Part shown: one piece after another, positions 32,469 to 39,343 of the stretch
Numbering within the stretch: position 1 is the first letter of the stretch
How the letters are laid out: every line of letters starts with the position of its first letter
NCBI GenBank assembly: GCA_041645435.1
Contig: JBAZQB010000011.1
Span: 1-41,426 of the forward strand
Direction: 5' to 3'
Length of the DNA: 41,426 nucleotides
Source: Methanoregula sp.
GTDB lineage: Archaea; Halobacteriota; Methanomicrobia; Methanomicrobiales; Methanospirillaceae
The notes under the pieces: model-generated
What the model was told of the DNA's origin: nothing
The model's database searches: none
Seen by the model: only the letters and a program-made list of their open reading frames with translations
Made by a program: the position numbers and the translations under genes

Positions 32469-32645
32469 ATGACCCCTTCCGAACTTAAAACCACCCGCCT
32501 CCGCCTTGGCTTCCGGTCCCGAAAAGCCTTGGCGGAGGCATTTGGGGTCACTAAATGGGCTGTGGATTCATGGGAATCAGGGCGGCGTCCTGTTCCTGCA
32601 TGGGTGCCTAACTTTCTGGATTGCTTAGAACAATGGATAAGATAA
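32469..32645 (+). CDS. IS passenger HTH regulator, 58 aa
   Basis: ATG at 32469 follows AAAAGGTAGAAGC. Sequence MTPSELKTTRLRLGFRSRKA then LAEAFGVTKWAVDSWESGRR, a clear XRE/Cro-type helix-turn-helix (recognition helix in TKWAVDSWE), ending CLEQWIR. Its end overlaps the transposase start by 13 bp, coupling the two. It probably represses the IS operon promoter or restrains transposase synthesis. It resembles the phage-encoded HTH at 38242-38550 in its YAWENGQ/DSWESGR core and PxPxW tail. Confidence 0.75.
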   Translation: MTPSELKTTRLRLGFRSRKALAEAFGVTKWAVDSWESGRRPVPAWVPNFLDCLEQWIR

Positions 32646-33562
32646 CGATCAGCACCTTTCAGCTTTTCGAGATGTTTCCTAACCAGGAATCGGCCCGGAA
32701 ATATCTCGAATCTAAGCTGTGGCCCCACGGCGTAAAATGCCCGGTATGTGGAAATGGTGAGCGAGTCACCGCCAGAAAGCAGGGCTTTTACCGCTGTAAT
32801 CCCTGCAAAGAAGATTTCACCGTGAGAACCGGAACGATTTTTGAGCGGAGTCACATTCCCCTGCATAAGTGGCTCTATGCCATGTACCTGCTTGTGACGG
32901 CCAGGAAGGGCATATCCTCCCTGCAACTCTCTAAGGAGATAGGCATTACCCAAAAGTCGGCCTGGTTCATGCTGCACCGGCTCCGGGAAGCCTGCGGCGA
33001 TGACCTTGCGGAACTCAAGGGTATCATCGAAGTGGATGAAACCTATATCGGCGGGAAAGAAACCAACAAGCACGAGTGCAAGAAGCTCAAAGAGGGCCGT
33101 GGTTCTGTTGGCAAGGTGGGCGTTGTAGGGCTTCGGGAGAGGGGCGGCAACACGATTGCCAAGCCGTTCAAAAGCCCGGATAAGGCGACTTTGCATGGTG
33201 CAATCTTTGACCATGTGGCCCTGGGCTCCATGATTCATACCGATGATGCCCCGGTTTATTCCGGCTTGGGCGGCCTGTTTTACCAACACAGATCGGTTAA
33301 TCACAGCGCCGGAGATTATGTTAAGGACGGCGTGACCACGAACAGCATCGACAGCGTTTGGGCCACCTTGAAGCGTGGAATCTACGGCGTTTATCACCAT
33401 GCCAGCCCTAAGCACCTGGGGCGATATGTTAATGAGTTCACCTTTCGGCTCAATGATGGAAGCTGTAAACGCCATAGTCTTAAACGCCTTGAAAGTTTTG
33501 TTGTTGCAACCGCTCACAAACGCCTTACTTATGCGGGTTTAATCAATCCTCAAGGGAGTTAA
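32633..33562 (+). CDS. IS1595-family transposase (ISXO2-like DDE domain)
   Basis: A 309-aa transposase. N-terminal zinc ribbon: VKCPVCGNGERVTARK with YRCNPCKEDF, and the usual opening DKITISTFQLFEMFPNQESA. The catalytic region has IIEVDETYIGGKE (first Asp), MIHTDDAPVYSGL (second Asp) and TTNSIDSVWATLKRG with GVYHHASPKHLGRYVNEFTF; the third acidic residue appears as Asp in SIDSVW where Glu is usual. Start ATG 32633 within the HTH gene; no separate ribosome site. The frame is intact from end to end and stops inside the right inverted repeat, so it may be active. Confidence 0.9.
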   Translation: MDKITISTFQLFEMFPNQESARKYLESKLWPHGVKCPVCGNGERVTARKQGFYRCNPCKEDFTVRTGTIFERSHIPLHKWLYAMYLLVTARKGISSLQLSKEIGITQKSAWFMLHRLREACGDDLAELKGIIEVDETYIGGKETNKHECKKLKEGRGSVGKVGVVGLRERGGNTIAKPFKSPDKATLHGAIFDHVALGSMIHTDDAPVYSGLGGLFYQHRSVNHSAGDYVKDGVTTNSIDSVWATLKRGIYGVYHHASPKHLGRYVNEFTFRLNDGSCKRHSLKRLESFVVATAHKRLTYAGLINPQGS

Positions 33563-33575
33563 CTATATAATTCCC
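33553..33575 (-). repeat. Right terminal inverted repeat of the IS
   Basis: Reverse complement of the left end with two mismatches. It overlaps the transposase stop codon and supplies the premature TAG of the interrupted phage gene. Its inner AAGGGA/TCCCTT could fold as a hairpin between the convergent genes. Confidence 0.85.
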
Positions 33576-33916
33576 TTAATAAAATCTAAGAGATTAATTT
33601 CCCGAAGTTGTAATTGAGTTGGAATAGGTATGCCAAACTTAGCTTTATTGTAACAAGCCGTACATGCGTATTTAGGATCAGTCGAACATAGGGCGGGGAA
33701 TGTACCGCAAACTGGGCAACGGTAAAATTGACTAATATCCCGTGACACCCTCACAGGCAACCTCAGTGCCCACAGCTCATCACCATCATAGTCCATAACA
33801 GGCCCAGGCCAGGAGATACAGGGGTCAACCTTTGATGGTTTCCCCTCTTTTCGCCCATATAACACATTAAGAATGTCTGAGCGCATAAGGTCCATTAGCC
33901 TTACAATGGCATTCAT
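33563..33916 (-). CDS. Zinc-ribbon protein truncated by the IS
   Basis: A 117-aa protein with a ribbon FYRCPVCGTFPALC and YACTACYNKAKFG (three CxxC-like knuckles), so probably zinc- and nucleic-acid-binding. GGAGG lies upstream and the ATG overlaps the preceding stop (ATGA). The last residues KGII and the TAG stop come from the IS inverted repeat; the original protein ran 15 residues further (see 31961-32018). The zinc ribbon itself is intact, so a function may survive. Confidence 0.7.
   Translation of the reverse strand: MNAIVRLMDLMRSDILNVLYGRKEGKPSKVDPCISWPGPVMDYDGDELWALRLPVRVSRDISQFYRCPVCGTFPALCSTDPKYACTACYNKAKFGIPIPTQLQLREINLLDFIKGII
33576..33583. repeat. 8-bp target site duplication, right copy
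   Basis: TTAATAAA directly after the right end of the IS, identical to 32019-32026. Confidence 0.9.
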
Positions 33917-34140
33917 ATTGGATTAACCTCCAACAAAGTGTTCCACGCTTCTTCCGATACCGGAGCAGCTTCCTCAATCGGCCCCGGCAGAAGTGGTTTA
34001 TCCCTCAGCGTCCCCCGCCATTCCGGGCAATGCCCACTCAAGTCAGTGATAAGTTGGTCTTGCTCATAACAGTACCCAGCGAGTTCTTGGGTATTGACAG
34101 GATCACAGCGCCAGGCGCAAATTCCGCAGTTGTCAGGCAT
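33913..34140 (-). CDS. Cys-rich small protein, 75 aa
   Basis: MPDNCGICAWRC, then GYCYEQDQLITDLSGHCPEW: cysteines spaced CxxC...C...C...C as in small metal-binding phage proteins. The ATG abuts the rusA stop (TAA ATG) and the end overlaps the next gene (ATGA). C-terminal half acidic/Pro-rich. Function unknown. Confidence 0.6.
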   Translation of the reverse strand: MPDNCGICAWRCDPVNTQELAGYCYEQDQLITDLSGHCPEWRGTLRDKPLLPGPIEEAAPVSEEAWNTLLEVNPI

Positions 34141-34572
34141 TTAATAATCCCCTCTCATCACCACTACCCAACAAGGCGATGGAACAGTTATTGAAGTGTA
34201 GCGTTTAGAAACGGTTAAATCGGTGATTTGCTTATCATCTTGGAAGTACACCCCGTTCATCACATCCAAGAGGTTTTTGGCGTAATTGTCGATATCTGGC
34301 TTTACTGTCGGCATAATCTCCCCCCTCTCGGCCTTCTCCCGCCAGATACGGGGCTTGCTTTTAGGAATTGGCAGATACACCCGCACTTCTAAAGATATCG
34401 CCCCAGAAAGAGGCTCAGGGGGTTTCGACTCCATCAGACAAAGCAGTAGTTTGTTTTCCTCTAACTTCTGGCTTTTGTCTTTGTAGCTAAAACCATGCCC
34501 GCCCCGGCTCCCGATACGGTCCCGCTTCTGTGCTTTAGGTAAAATCGGGATGGTGATGCGGTAAGTGTTCAT
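34141..34572 (-). CDS. rusA: RusA-family Holliday junction resolvase
   Basis: A 143-aa protein with the RusA signature: N-terminal ITIPILPKAQKRDRIG, then MPTVKPDIDNYAKNLLDVMN and GVYFQDDKQITDL; the conserved aspartates of KPDIDN and DDKQ hold the active-site metal. It cuts four-way junctions during phage recombination and clears branches before packaging. Coupled to the upstream Cys-rich gene by ATGA overlap. Usual family length about 120-140 aa. Confidence 0.88.
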   Translation of the reverse strand: MNTYRITIPILPKAQKRDRIGSRGGHGFSYKDKSQKLEENKLLLCLMESKPPEPLSGAISLEVRVYLPIPKSKPRIWREKAERGEIMPTVKPDIDNYAKNLLDVMNGVYFQDDKQITDLTVSKRYTSITVPSPCWVVVMRGDY

Positions 34573-34769
34573 CTTTCCCTCTCAACCTCAATATGATGTT
34601 CCATCCCCTTCTCGCCCTTTCCCTCACTGAGACAGTCGTTACCCGGTTTGTCCACGCAGGAGCAGTACCAGAGCACCCGGTACATATCGTAACGCCAAAA
34701 ATGGCAGTCGCCCGGGTCGTGGGTCGTGTTGGCCTCTTGGGAGGCTTTGAAGTGGGGACAGGTGGTCAT
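34569..34769 (-). CDS. Cys/His-rich small protein, 66 aa
   Basis: MTTCPHFKASQEANTTHDPG then DCHFWRYDMYRVLWYCSCVD: several Cys and His in a spacing compatible with zinc binding, followed by a charged tail (HHIEVERER). It starts immediately after the protease-like gene stop, with GGAGG in range. Unknown function. Confidence 0.55.
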   Translation of the reverse strand: MTTCPHFKASQEANTTHDPGDCHFWRYDMYRVLWYCSCVDKPGNDCLSEGKGEKGMEHHIEVERER

Positions 34770-35519
34770 TTAGTCCTCCACGACAGCGCCAGAGGCGAGA
34801 AGGGCTTGTTTAACTGCTTGAGCTGAAACGAATTGCCTTGAATCAAGAATATTTTGGGTTAGATTTACAACCCTAAAACACCCGAAACTTAATACCACCA
34901 TCATCTCATCCCCATTTGCCGCCCGAAGGCGAGTTCCGGGGCCGAAAGGTTTGGGTTGTTTTAGTTTCCCAGTGAAAGGCGGTAAATTATTAATAGCCGG
35001 TGCCTTAGTCAAGGCCACATGTATCAAGGCCGTGGGCCTACGGGTTTCCTGGTCCAGCCGCAGCACGGGCGAAACGTAACGATATTCACTAACATTCATA
35101 TATTTCTTGACTATGTCTGTCCATTCTACCAGTACCCAAAGCCCGTCGCTCCTGGCCTCCAGGTCCTTGATCCAGCCAGCCGCCAGGGGCGCGCCACCAT
35201 TCAAAGTGGCGTAATTATAGTCGATCACCAGATCAAACCCCCGATCCCGGAATGCCGCCACCATGGATTCCAGGGACGCTTCGTCCACCATAAAGGGCTC
35301 CCGGTGGTCCGCCAATTCCACCTTACCAAGGGGGAGTATTTTGACCCATTCCGGTTCTGCTATGGTCACGCATTCCTCCACGGGCACACAGAGGGCATCA
35401 AGGCCGGTATTAAAGGCTGCATCTGTGGCCCACGGGTAGTTAGAATATTTCTCTCGGATATCACGGTAAACTAGCTTCGCCTTTGCCAAGCTCTCTTCTG
35501 TAATCTCAAATTTCTTCAT
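34770..35519 (-). CDS. Mu gpI-like prohead protease
   Basis: A 249-aa protein matching the Mu-like prohead protease family: VKILPLGKVELADHREPFMV, AAFRDRGFDLVIDYNYATL, AAGWIKDLEARSDGLWVLVE and EYRYVSPVLRLD followed by HVALTKAPAINNLP. Start at ATG 35519, which overlaps the upstream stop (ATGA) and has GGGGGAAG before it. It would mature the head by cleaving scaffold or coat. Unusually it lies in the early operon, far from portal and scaffold, and P22 itself has no such protease. The C-terminal ~60 residues (GDEMMVVLSFGCFRVVNLTQ...) are an extension outside the usual domain. Confidence 0.75.
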   Translation of the reverse strand: MKKFEITEESLAKAKLVYRDIREKYSNYPWATDAAFNTGLDALCVPVEECVTIAEPEWVKILPLGKVELADHREPFMVDEASLESMVAAFRDRGFDLVIDYNYATLNGGAPLAAGWIKDLEARSDGLWVLVEWTDIVKKYMNVSEYRYVSPVLRLDQETRRPTALIHVALTKAPAINNLPPFTGKLKQPKPFGPGTRLRAANGDEMMVVLSFGCFRVVNLTQNILDSRQFVSAQAVKQALLASGAVVED

Positions 35520-35812
35520 TTCTTCCCCCATTTGCTATGCCATAATTGAGCTTTATCCCGCAGGATTTTGGCTATGGTTGGCCCTGTAAGCCAAAAAATC
35601 AATTCTCCCGCCTCCCCCACGGCCCGTCTAAGCTCCTGGTTTTCATCGGTGAGGTTGGCGATTTGCCCCCTATAGCAAGACCGATTACGGTAATCAATAA
35701 GTTCACCATTTTTAAAAACCGTGTAGCAAGCGAACAAAACCCTTACACCTGTTGAGGTTGGTATGGATTTTAGTTTAGTAGCCCCACAAAATTGGCACAC
35801 CGACTCAGTCAT
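35516..35812 (-). CDS. Zinc-finger/coiled-coil protein, 98 aa
   Basis: N-terminal TESVCQFCGATKLKS plus FACYTVF and RSCYRG form a short treble-clef-like ribbon, followed by a coiled coil (NLTDENQELRRAVGEAGELI). ATG overlaps the previous gene's stop as ATGA. Unknown function, probably DNA or protein binding. Confidence 0.55.
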   Translation of the reverse strand: MTESVCQFCGATKLKSIPTSTGVRVLFACYTVFKNGELIDYRNRSCYRGQIANLTDENQELRRAVGEAGELIFWLTGPTIAKILRDKAQLWHSKWGKK

Positions 35813-36027
35813 GGCTTTTGGCCCTCACTATAAGCCGTTATAGTCTCGTATATTTCGGTTTTTTGCTTGAACGCTGCATTCGCCATCTTATCCCGTTCCT
35901 TCTCCCGCCCCATACGATACGCATAATTAACCACGGCCCGCCAGCGTTCTTCTTCGCCCCAGGTGGCCCAGAGATACCCGGCCACACTTCCGAGTGCCAG
36001 GAGCCCGAGATAGAGGAGGTATGTCAT
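35809..36027 (-). CDS. Small membrane-anchored protein, 72 aa
   Basis: MTYLLYLGLLALGSVAGYLW is a signal-anchor; a charged helical tail follows (YRMGREKERDKMANAAFKQK). ATG overlaps the previous stop (ATGA), with GGGAGG upstream. Could be an early membrane protein; family unknown. Confidence 0.55.
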   Translation of the reverse strand: MTYLLYLGLLALGSVAGYLWATWGEEERWRAVVNYAYRMGREKERDKMANAAFKQKTEIYETITAYSEGQKP

Positions 36028-36155
36028 GGTTTCACCCTCCCTTGCTCGCCGTTATGGTACCGTTCCACGATCACCGCCCCGTTCTTGATGATCCGAAACG
36101 GGATCGGCGTCCAGACCTTCCGGGGTGGGCCTACGAACTTTGAAAAGGGTTTCAT
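36024..36155 (-). CDS. Small hypothetical protein, 43 aa
   Basis: ATGA overlaps at both ends tie it into the operon. Sequence MKPFSKFVGPPRKVWTPIPF then RIIKNGAVIVERYHNGEQGR: a tiny beta-type domain. Its 3' end carries the GGGAGG used by the next gene. Function unknown. Confidence 0.5.
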   Translation of the reverse strand: MKPFSKFVGPPRKVWTPIPFRIIKNGAVIVERYHNGEQGRVKP

Positions 36156-36316
36156 GCCGCTTCTCCGCTATAGTTGTCGAGTTTTAAGTCTGGTCCCATG
36201 CCGGCCATATCCAGCCGTTGTACTACCGGGTGCTTTTCGGGTAATTTCTCGAATTGGCCGATGATTCTTACCCAATTTCCGAGCTTTAGGGGTGGAGTGG
36301 GGTCGTATTTGCTCAT
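36152..36316 (-). CDS. Small hypothetical protein, 54 aa
   Basis: ATG two bases after the preceding stop, with GGAGG in that gene's last codons. Sequence MSKYDPTPPLKLGNWVRIIG then QFEKLPEKHPVVQRLDMAGM, a possible small SH3/OB-like beta domain. The stop overlaps the next start (ATGA). Function unknown. Confidence 0.55.
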   Translation of the reverse strand: MSKYDPTPPLKLGNWVRIIGQFEKLPEKHPVVQRLDMAGMGPDLKLDNYSGEAA

Positions 36317-36317
36317 G

Positions 36318-36749
36318 TCAACCTCCGTGAGCTAACTTTTCTGTGCAATCACAAAGAACCGGGGGGTTAATCCGTTTGGTAATTAAATCACCCTCATCAG
36401 TCCGACTCATCGGCCAATCCATCGGGGTCCGCACTATGCCTTCACCGTGGCATTTTTGACACGCCTTGTTAGCCCATCTGTCAGGGTGAAAGCGCCGGTC
36501 GTGGATAACCTGGGCATTGCTTTCTCCGTTCTTCTCGCCAAATTCCATCGACTTCGCCCACATAAAGGCCGGTAGATTCCTGGGCCAAGATTCCAGTCTC
36601 TTAGCCACAGCCATAATCTCTTTGGTGTGGTGTTCAGGAATATCCCGAACCTCTTCACACCATTGGGCTATCGTTTCATCCCGTGGTGGCTTGCGCTCGA
36701 AATAGAGGCTTAGTTCGTAGATTGCTTGCTTGAAAGTTCCCGGACCCAT
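36318..36749 (-). CDS. Putative helicase loader / replication accessory protein
   Basis: A 143-aa protein: an N-terminal helical part (FKQAIYELSLYFERKPPRDE, AQWCEEVRDIPEHHTKEIM, PRNLPAFMWAKSMEF) like lambda P/gp39-type loader N-domains, then a zinc knuckle CQKCHGEG with CDC near the end. It directly follows and overlaps the O-like initiator gene by 40 bp, the position of helicase loaders. It probably recruits host DnaB to the phage origin; this rests on context more than sequence. Confidence 0.5.
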   Translation of the reverse strand: MGPGTFKQAIYELSLYFERKPPRDETIAQWCEEVRDIPEHHTKEIMAVAKRLESWPRNLPAFMWAKSMEFGEKNGESNAQVIHDRRFHPDRWANKACQKCHGEGIVRTPMDWPMSRTDEGDLITKRINPPVLCDCTEKLAHGG

Positions 36750-37504
36750 TGCGGTTGCTCCTCTTTAGGCTTCACGGCGTCAAAATCAAAAGGTTCCCTC
36801 TCCCATTCCGCCGCCTTTAACCAGCGTTCAAAATGCTTAAATTCAGGGTAAAAGATGCCTAATGAATCAGCCTTTTGTTTTTCGGCAATTTGGCGCTTAA
36901 TTATTGGGATAACGTCTTTAGGAATTAAGGCTTTAACCTTTTTGAATTGACCGTAGGCGTTTTTCTTGCTGCCATGCTGGTTTTTGGGATAAGCCAAATA
37001 AATTGCTTCAAAATCTTGAGGGTAAAAGCCGTTCCCTCCTTCTGGAGGGGACATATCTTTTTTATCAGGATTCAGAGAATCAGGATTCAGAGAATCAGGG
37101 GGTAGTGACCCCCCTTGCATCGGCTCTTTGTTGCTACCTTGGTTAGAAGTGCTTTCTACCTTGGTTAGAAGTGGGTCGGGTATGGTGGAAGGTTTTTCGT
37201 TATAATGTGGGCTTTGGTGCTTCAAAAAGTTAGGAATAAATATGTATCGTAAACCATCAATTTCATAACGGATTATTAATCCTAACTCATTCAGTTTAGA
37301 TAATTGTTCGTCAACGATTTCATAGGAAATTGCATCATATCTGAATAGTTCACCCTTAATCCGCTTGGGCCGGTCCTCAAGTTTCCCTTCACGGTCGGCA
37401 AGGCACCATAGGCCGATAAAAAGCAAACGGCCATGAGCATCAACTTCCGCCAAATCTTCATTAATAAAAAATCCAGGCTTAATATTTCTTGCTCTCACGG
37501 CCAT
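36710..37504 (-). CDS. Phage replication initiator-like protein (winged helix)
   Basis: A 264-aa protein with the N-terminal pattern ARNIKPGFFINEDLAEVDAH and GRLLFIGLWCLADREGKLED, then RPKRIKGELFRYDA and LSKLNELGLIIRYEIDG, a winged-helix domain known from lambda O/DnaD-like phage replication proteins. A S/N/P-rich linker containing a duplicated PDSLNPDSLNPD leads to a C-terminal domain (FEAIYLAYPKNQHGSKKNAY... FERWLKAAEWERE). It probably binds the origin and recruits the loader encoded next. ATG 37504 follows AAAGAGGG and lies inside the HNH gene's end. Confidence 0.75.
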   Translation of the reverse strand: MAVRARNIKPGFFINEDLAEVDAHGRLLFIGLWCLADREGKLEDRPKRIKGELFRYDAISYEIVDEQLSKLNELGLIIRYEIDGLRYIFIPNFLKHQSPHYNEKPSTIPDPLLTKVESTSNQGSNKEPMQGGSLPPDSLNPDSLNPDKKDMSPPEGGNGFYPQDFEAIYLAYPKNQHGSKKNAYGQFKKVKALIPKDVIPIIKRQIAEKQKADSLGIFYPEFKHFERWLKAAEWEREPFDFDAVKPKEEQPQWVRELSSKQSTN

Positions 37505-38039
37505 CCCTCTTTATTTTTCCCCAACAAACTCCGCAGAAATATTTAATTGCATTTTCTCGATCAGCAGAATTGCCACTTTCAAATTTATAACAAGCCTTTC
37601 TCATTGCATCTTCAACTTCATGTAAGGGAAGTTTGTCGAGAAATTGTTTTACCGATACAGACCTAAATTTTTCTGCTAATTCATATTCAGGGTAGAAACT
37701 TGAATAAATTTCATTGATTAATTCAATATCGGCGTTTTTCTGTCGTTCTAACTTCTTAACAAACTTGCGATATTCTTTTAACTGTTCTTCTTTAAGTTTA
37801 AGGACTTCCAGGTTTTCAGATAACTTAGGTGGGGCCTTGTCGAGGGGAATATCCCTTTTGCCACGGTTACAATCAAAGCAGGCCGTAAGGAGATTGTTTA
37901 TATCATCCTTACCGCCCTTTGATTTTGGGTCGATATGGTCTAATTCAAGGATAACTTCAGGGGGGGTTTTGCCGCAGTAACAACACTGAAAACCATCACG
38001 CTTAAATACTTCAAACCGCACTTTTTTGGAAATTGACAT
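37479..38039 (-). CDS. HNH endonuclease
   Basis: A 186-aa protein from ATG 38039, which has GGAGG seven bases upstream. HNH core: RFEVFKRDGFQCCYCGKTPP, ELDHIDPKSKGGKDDINNLL and TACFDCNRGKRD; the paired CxxC knuckles bind zinc and LDH...N...N is the catalytic bba-metal motif. A long charged helical region and FCGVCWGKIKRDGRES follow. It opens the replication operon after a structured leader. It could be a homing nuclease or a functional part of DNA metabolism. A longer in-frame GTG start at 38135 has no ribosome site. Confidence 0.8.
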   Translation of the reverse strand: MSISKKVRFEVFKRDGFQCCYCGKTPPEVILELDHIDPKSKGGKDDINNLLTACFDCNRGKRDIPLDKAPPKLSENLEVLKLKEEQLKEYRKFVKKLERQKNADIELINEIYSSFYPEYELAEKFRSVSVKQFLDKLPLHEVEDAMRKACYKFESGNSADRENAIKYFCGVCWGKIKRDGRESKKY

Positions 38040-38077
38040 CACACTACCTCCGCTTGCCTGGACAGGCACATAAGAAT

Positions 38078-38186
38078 CCCCGAGTGGGTCCAAGTCAAGC
38101 AGAGCTGACTTCCGGTCCTCGCGGATACCGGCCACTCAGGGAAATTAGAGTTTAAAGGATAATTATTTTCTCTGCAAGACTTGGAC
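38078..38186 (-). ncRNA. Structured 5' leader of the replication operon
   Basis: Minus-strand leader with GTCCAAGTC (38178-38186) complementary to GACTTGGAC (38088-38096), and CCCTGAGTGG (38132-38141) complementary to CCACTCGGGG (38078-38087, one U-G pair), plus a hairpin CCGGT/ACCGG (38112-38131). The first two pairings cross, so they form a pseudoknot or exclude each other. The predicted transcript begins at the first of these elements. Confidence 0.4.
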
Positions 38187-38192
38187 ATCTAC

Positions 38193-38221
38193 ATTATCCC
38201 CAAAAACCACCTAACAGTCAA
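38193..38221 (-). promoter_or_regulatory. Leftward sigma70 promoter of the replication operon
   Basis: TTGACT (38216-38221), 17-bp spacer, GATAAT (38193-38198) on the minus strand; each box matches consensus at five of six positions. Start expected near 38186, giving a leader of about 147 nt before the HNH ATG. Confidence 0.75.
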
Positions 38222-38241
38222 GGATTTATCAGAAACAACTC

Positions 38242-38550
38242 TCATCTCTCCGCCCTCTCAAACGTCGCATTGTGCCCGCTAATGTAGGCCCTGTACTCGC
38301 CCTTAATCCAGCCCTTTGAGCGATCCGTGCGCCAGTTTTTGACGGTCGGCCGGCCGCATCCGCAGGCGCATAACCCCGGCAGCACCCCCATCGGCAACTC
38401 CGGCTGCAACACCGCCTCGAGACGCTCTAAGGCCCTGAGCAACTTCACGGCCCAACGGGGGATAGGATTCTGACCATTTTCCCATGCGTACACGGTAGAG
38501 GGGGCCACCCCCAGGTACGCCGCGAACTCCACCTGGTTCATAGCCGCCAT
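38242..38550 (-). CDS. XRE-type HTH protein with Cys-rich tail
   Basis: A 102-aa protein: N-terminal helix-turn-helix VEFAAYLGVAPSTVYAWENG followed by QNPIPRWAVKLLRALE, then a zinc-like tail LCACGCGRPTVKNWRTDRSK and YRAYISGHNATF. A small regulator directly upstream of the replication promoter, which begins 20 bp past its stop, so it may control that promoter. An inner ATG (MNQVEF) is also possible. HTH plus CxCGCGRP tail is an unusual pairing. Confidence 0.7.
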   Translation of the reverse strand: MAAMNQVEFAAYLGVAPSTVYAWENGQNPIPRWAVKLLRALERLEAVLQPELPMGVLPGLCACGCGRPTVKNWRTDRSKGWIKGEYRAYISGHNATFERAER

Positions 38551-38585
38551 TGACGCAATGATTGGCTAGTCAAAGTTTAGGGCTC

Positions 38586-39305
38586 CTAAAGCCCGCATTG
38601 ACAGGGTGGGTATGCTAGTTCCTCAAATAAAAAGGAATCTGGTTCATTAACTATTTCTCTAAACGGCTTTCCTAAACTATAATAAGGACCCTTCTTTAGT
38701 TCCTTAATATTACGTTCTTCCAATGCGACCAATTTACAGAACATATCAGGGTGTTTTCGCCGCATTTCTTTGACTTGGGCAACTCGTTGGAATGGACAGA
38801 TAAAACAGCCTGACCTATGGGGGATAGGAAGCCTATGAGCCTTAATTATCTCAATACACCCCTGCCGGGTGATTCCCCGCTCAATAAGAGGCCAGCGATT
38901 TTCCACCCCGCTATCGGTTGCTAATCTGGCCCGATGGGATTCGTCGGCATCAATCCCGAGCATGACAAAACAGGGCTTTTGAAAATAAGCATGGAGGGGC
39001 TTAACCTTAAATTTTGCAGTACACCATCTCATCATCCGCCTGGGGAACATTTTGAGTTTCCATGCGTATTCGTAGAGATTACTAACCTTCTCGCCTTTGC
39101 ACGTCTCGGATGGAAATATCACCGTGATCGGATACCCCTTACTTTCCAGCATCATCAAATACTCGTGGGTCTCGGGCCAATCCGGCATCCAGACATAAAC
39201 CGCCTCAAACTCCACACCCTCATCTATGAGTAAGAGCATCATGGCGACTGAGTTGACGCCGCCGCCAAAGGATAGGTAATTTTTCATTTTCATATCTTGG
39301 TTCAT
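38586..39305 (-). CDS. PAPS reductase-like ATP pyrophosphatase
   Basis: A 239-aa protein of the PAPS reductase/DndC-like adenine-nucleotide alpha hydrolase family. The PP-loop is YLSFGGGVNSVAMMLLL (SFGGGVNS); later MMRWCTAKFKVKPLHAYF and PHRSGCFICPFQR, and a C-terminal CQCG supply cysteines placed as for a metal or Fe-S site. It may activate a substrate by adenylation for sulfur chemistry or a nucleotide/tRNA modification. I start at ATG 39305 (MNQDMKMKNY); two more ATGs follow within nine codons and the site is uncertain. Located beside a tRNA and a zinc-finger gene. Confidence 0.8.
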   Translation of the reverse strand: MNQDMKMKNYLSFGGGVNSVAMMLLLIDEGVEFEAVYVWMPDWPETHEYLMMLESKGYPITVIFPSETCKGEKVSNLYEYAWKLKMFPRRMMRWCTAKFKVKPLHAYFQKPCFVMLGIDADESHRARLATDSGVENRWPLIERGITRQGCIEIIKAHRLPIPHRSGCFICPFQRVAQVKEMRRKHPDMFCKLVALEERNIKELKKGPYYSLGKPFREIVNEPDSFLFEELAYPPCQCGL

Positions 39306-39343
39306 CCCCTTGGCTCGGCGGATTTGGCGGAGGGTGGAAGGGG

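Larger units (their letters stand above)
32027..33575 (+). mobile_element. IS1595-family (ISXO2-like) insertion sequence with passenger genes
   Basis: A 1549-bp element bounded by 23-bp terminal inverted repeats (32027-32049 and 33553-33575, 21/23 matching; both start GGGAATTATATA and contain ACTCCCT) and by the exact duplication TTAATAAA. It contains its own promoter, a 106-aa gene, a 58-aa HTH gene and the transposase, all rightward, against the phage operon. Intact ends, intact transposase and perfect target duplication mean a recent insertion. Confidence 0.9.

Noticed and set aside
32048..33517. A 489-codon minus-strand open frame across the IS.
   Set aside because: It is the complement of the transposase and passenger genes, has no ribosome site and shows no recognised domain; the plus-strand transposase is unmistakable.
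38040..38135. 32-codon N-terminal extension of the HNH nuclease from GTG 38135.
   Set aside because: No ribosome site there, and the region forms the paired leader RNA; ATG 38039 has a well-placed GGAGG.
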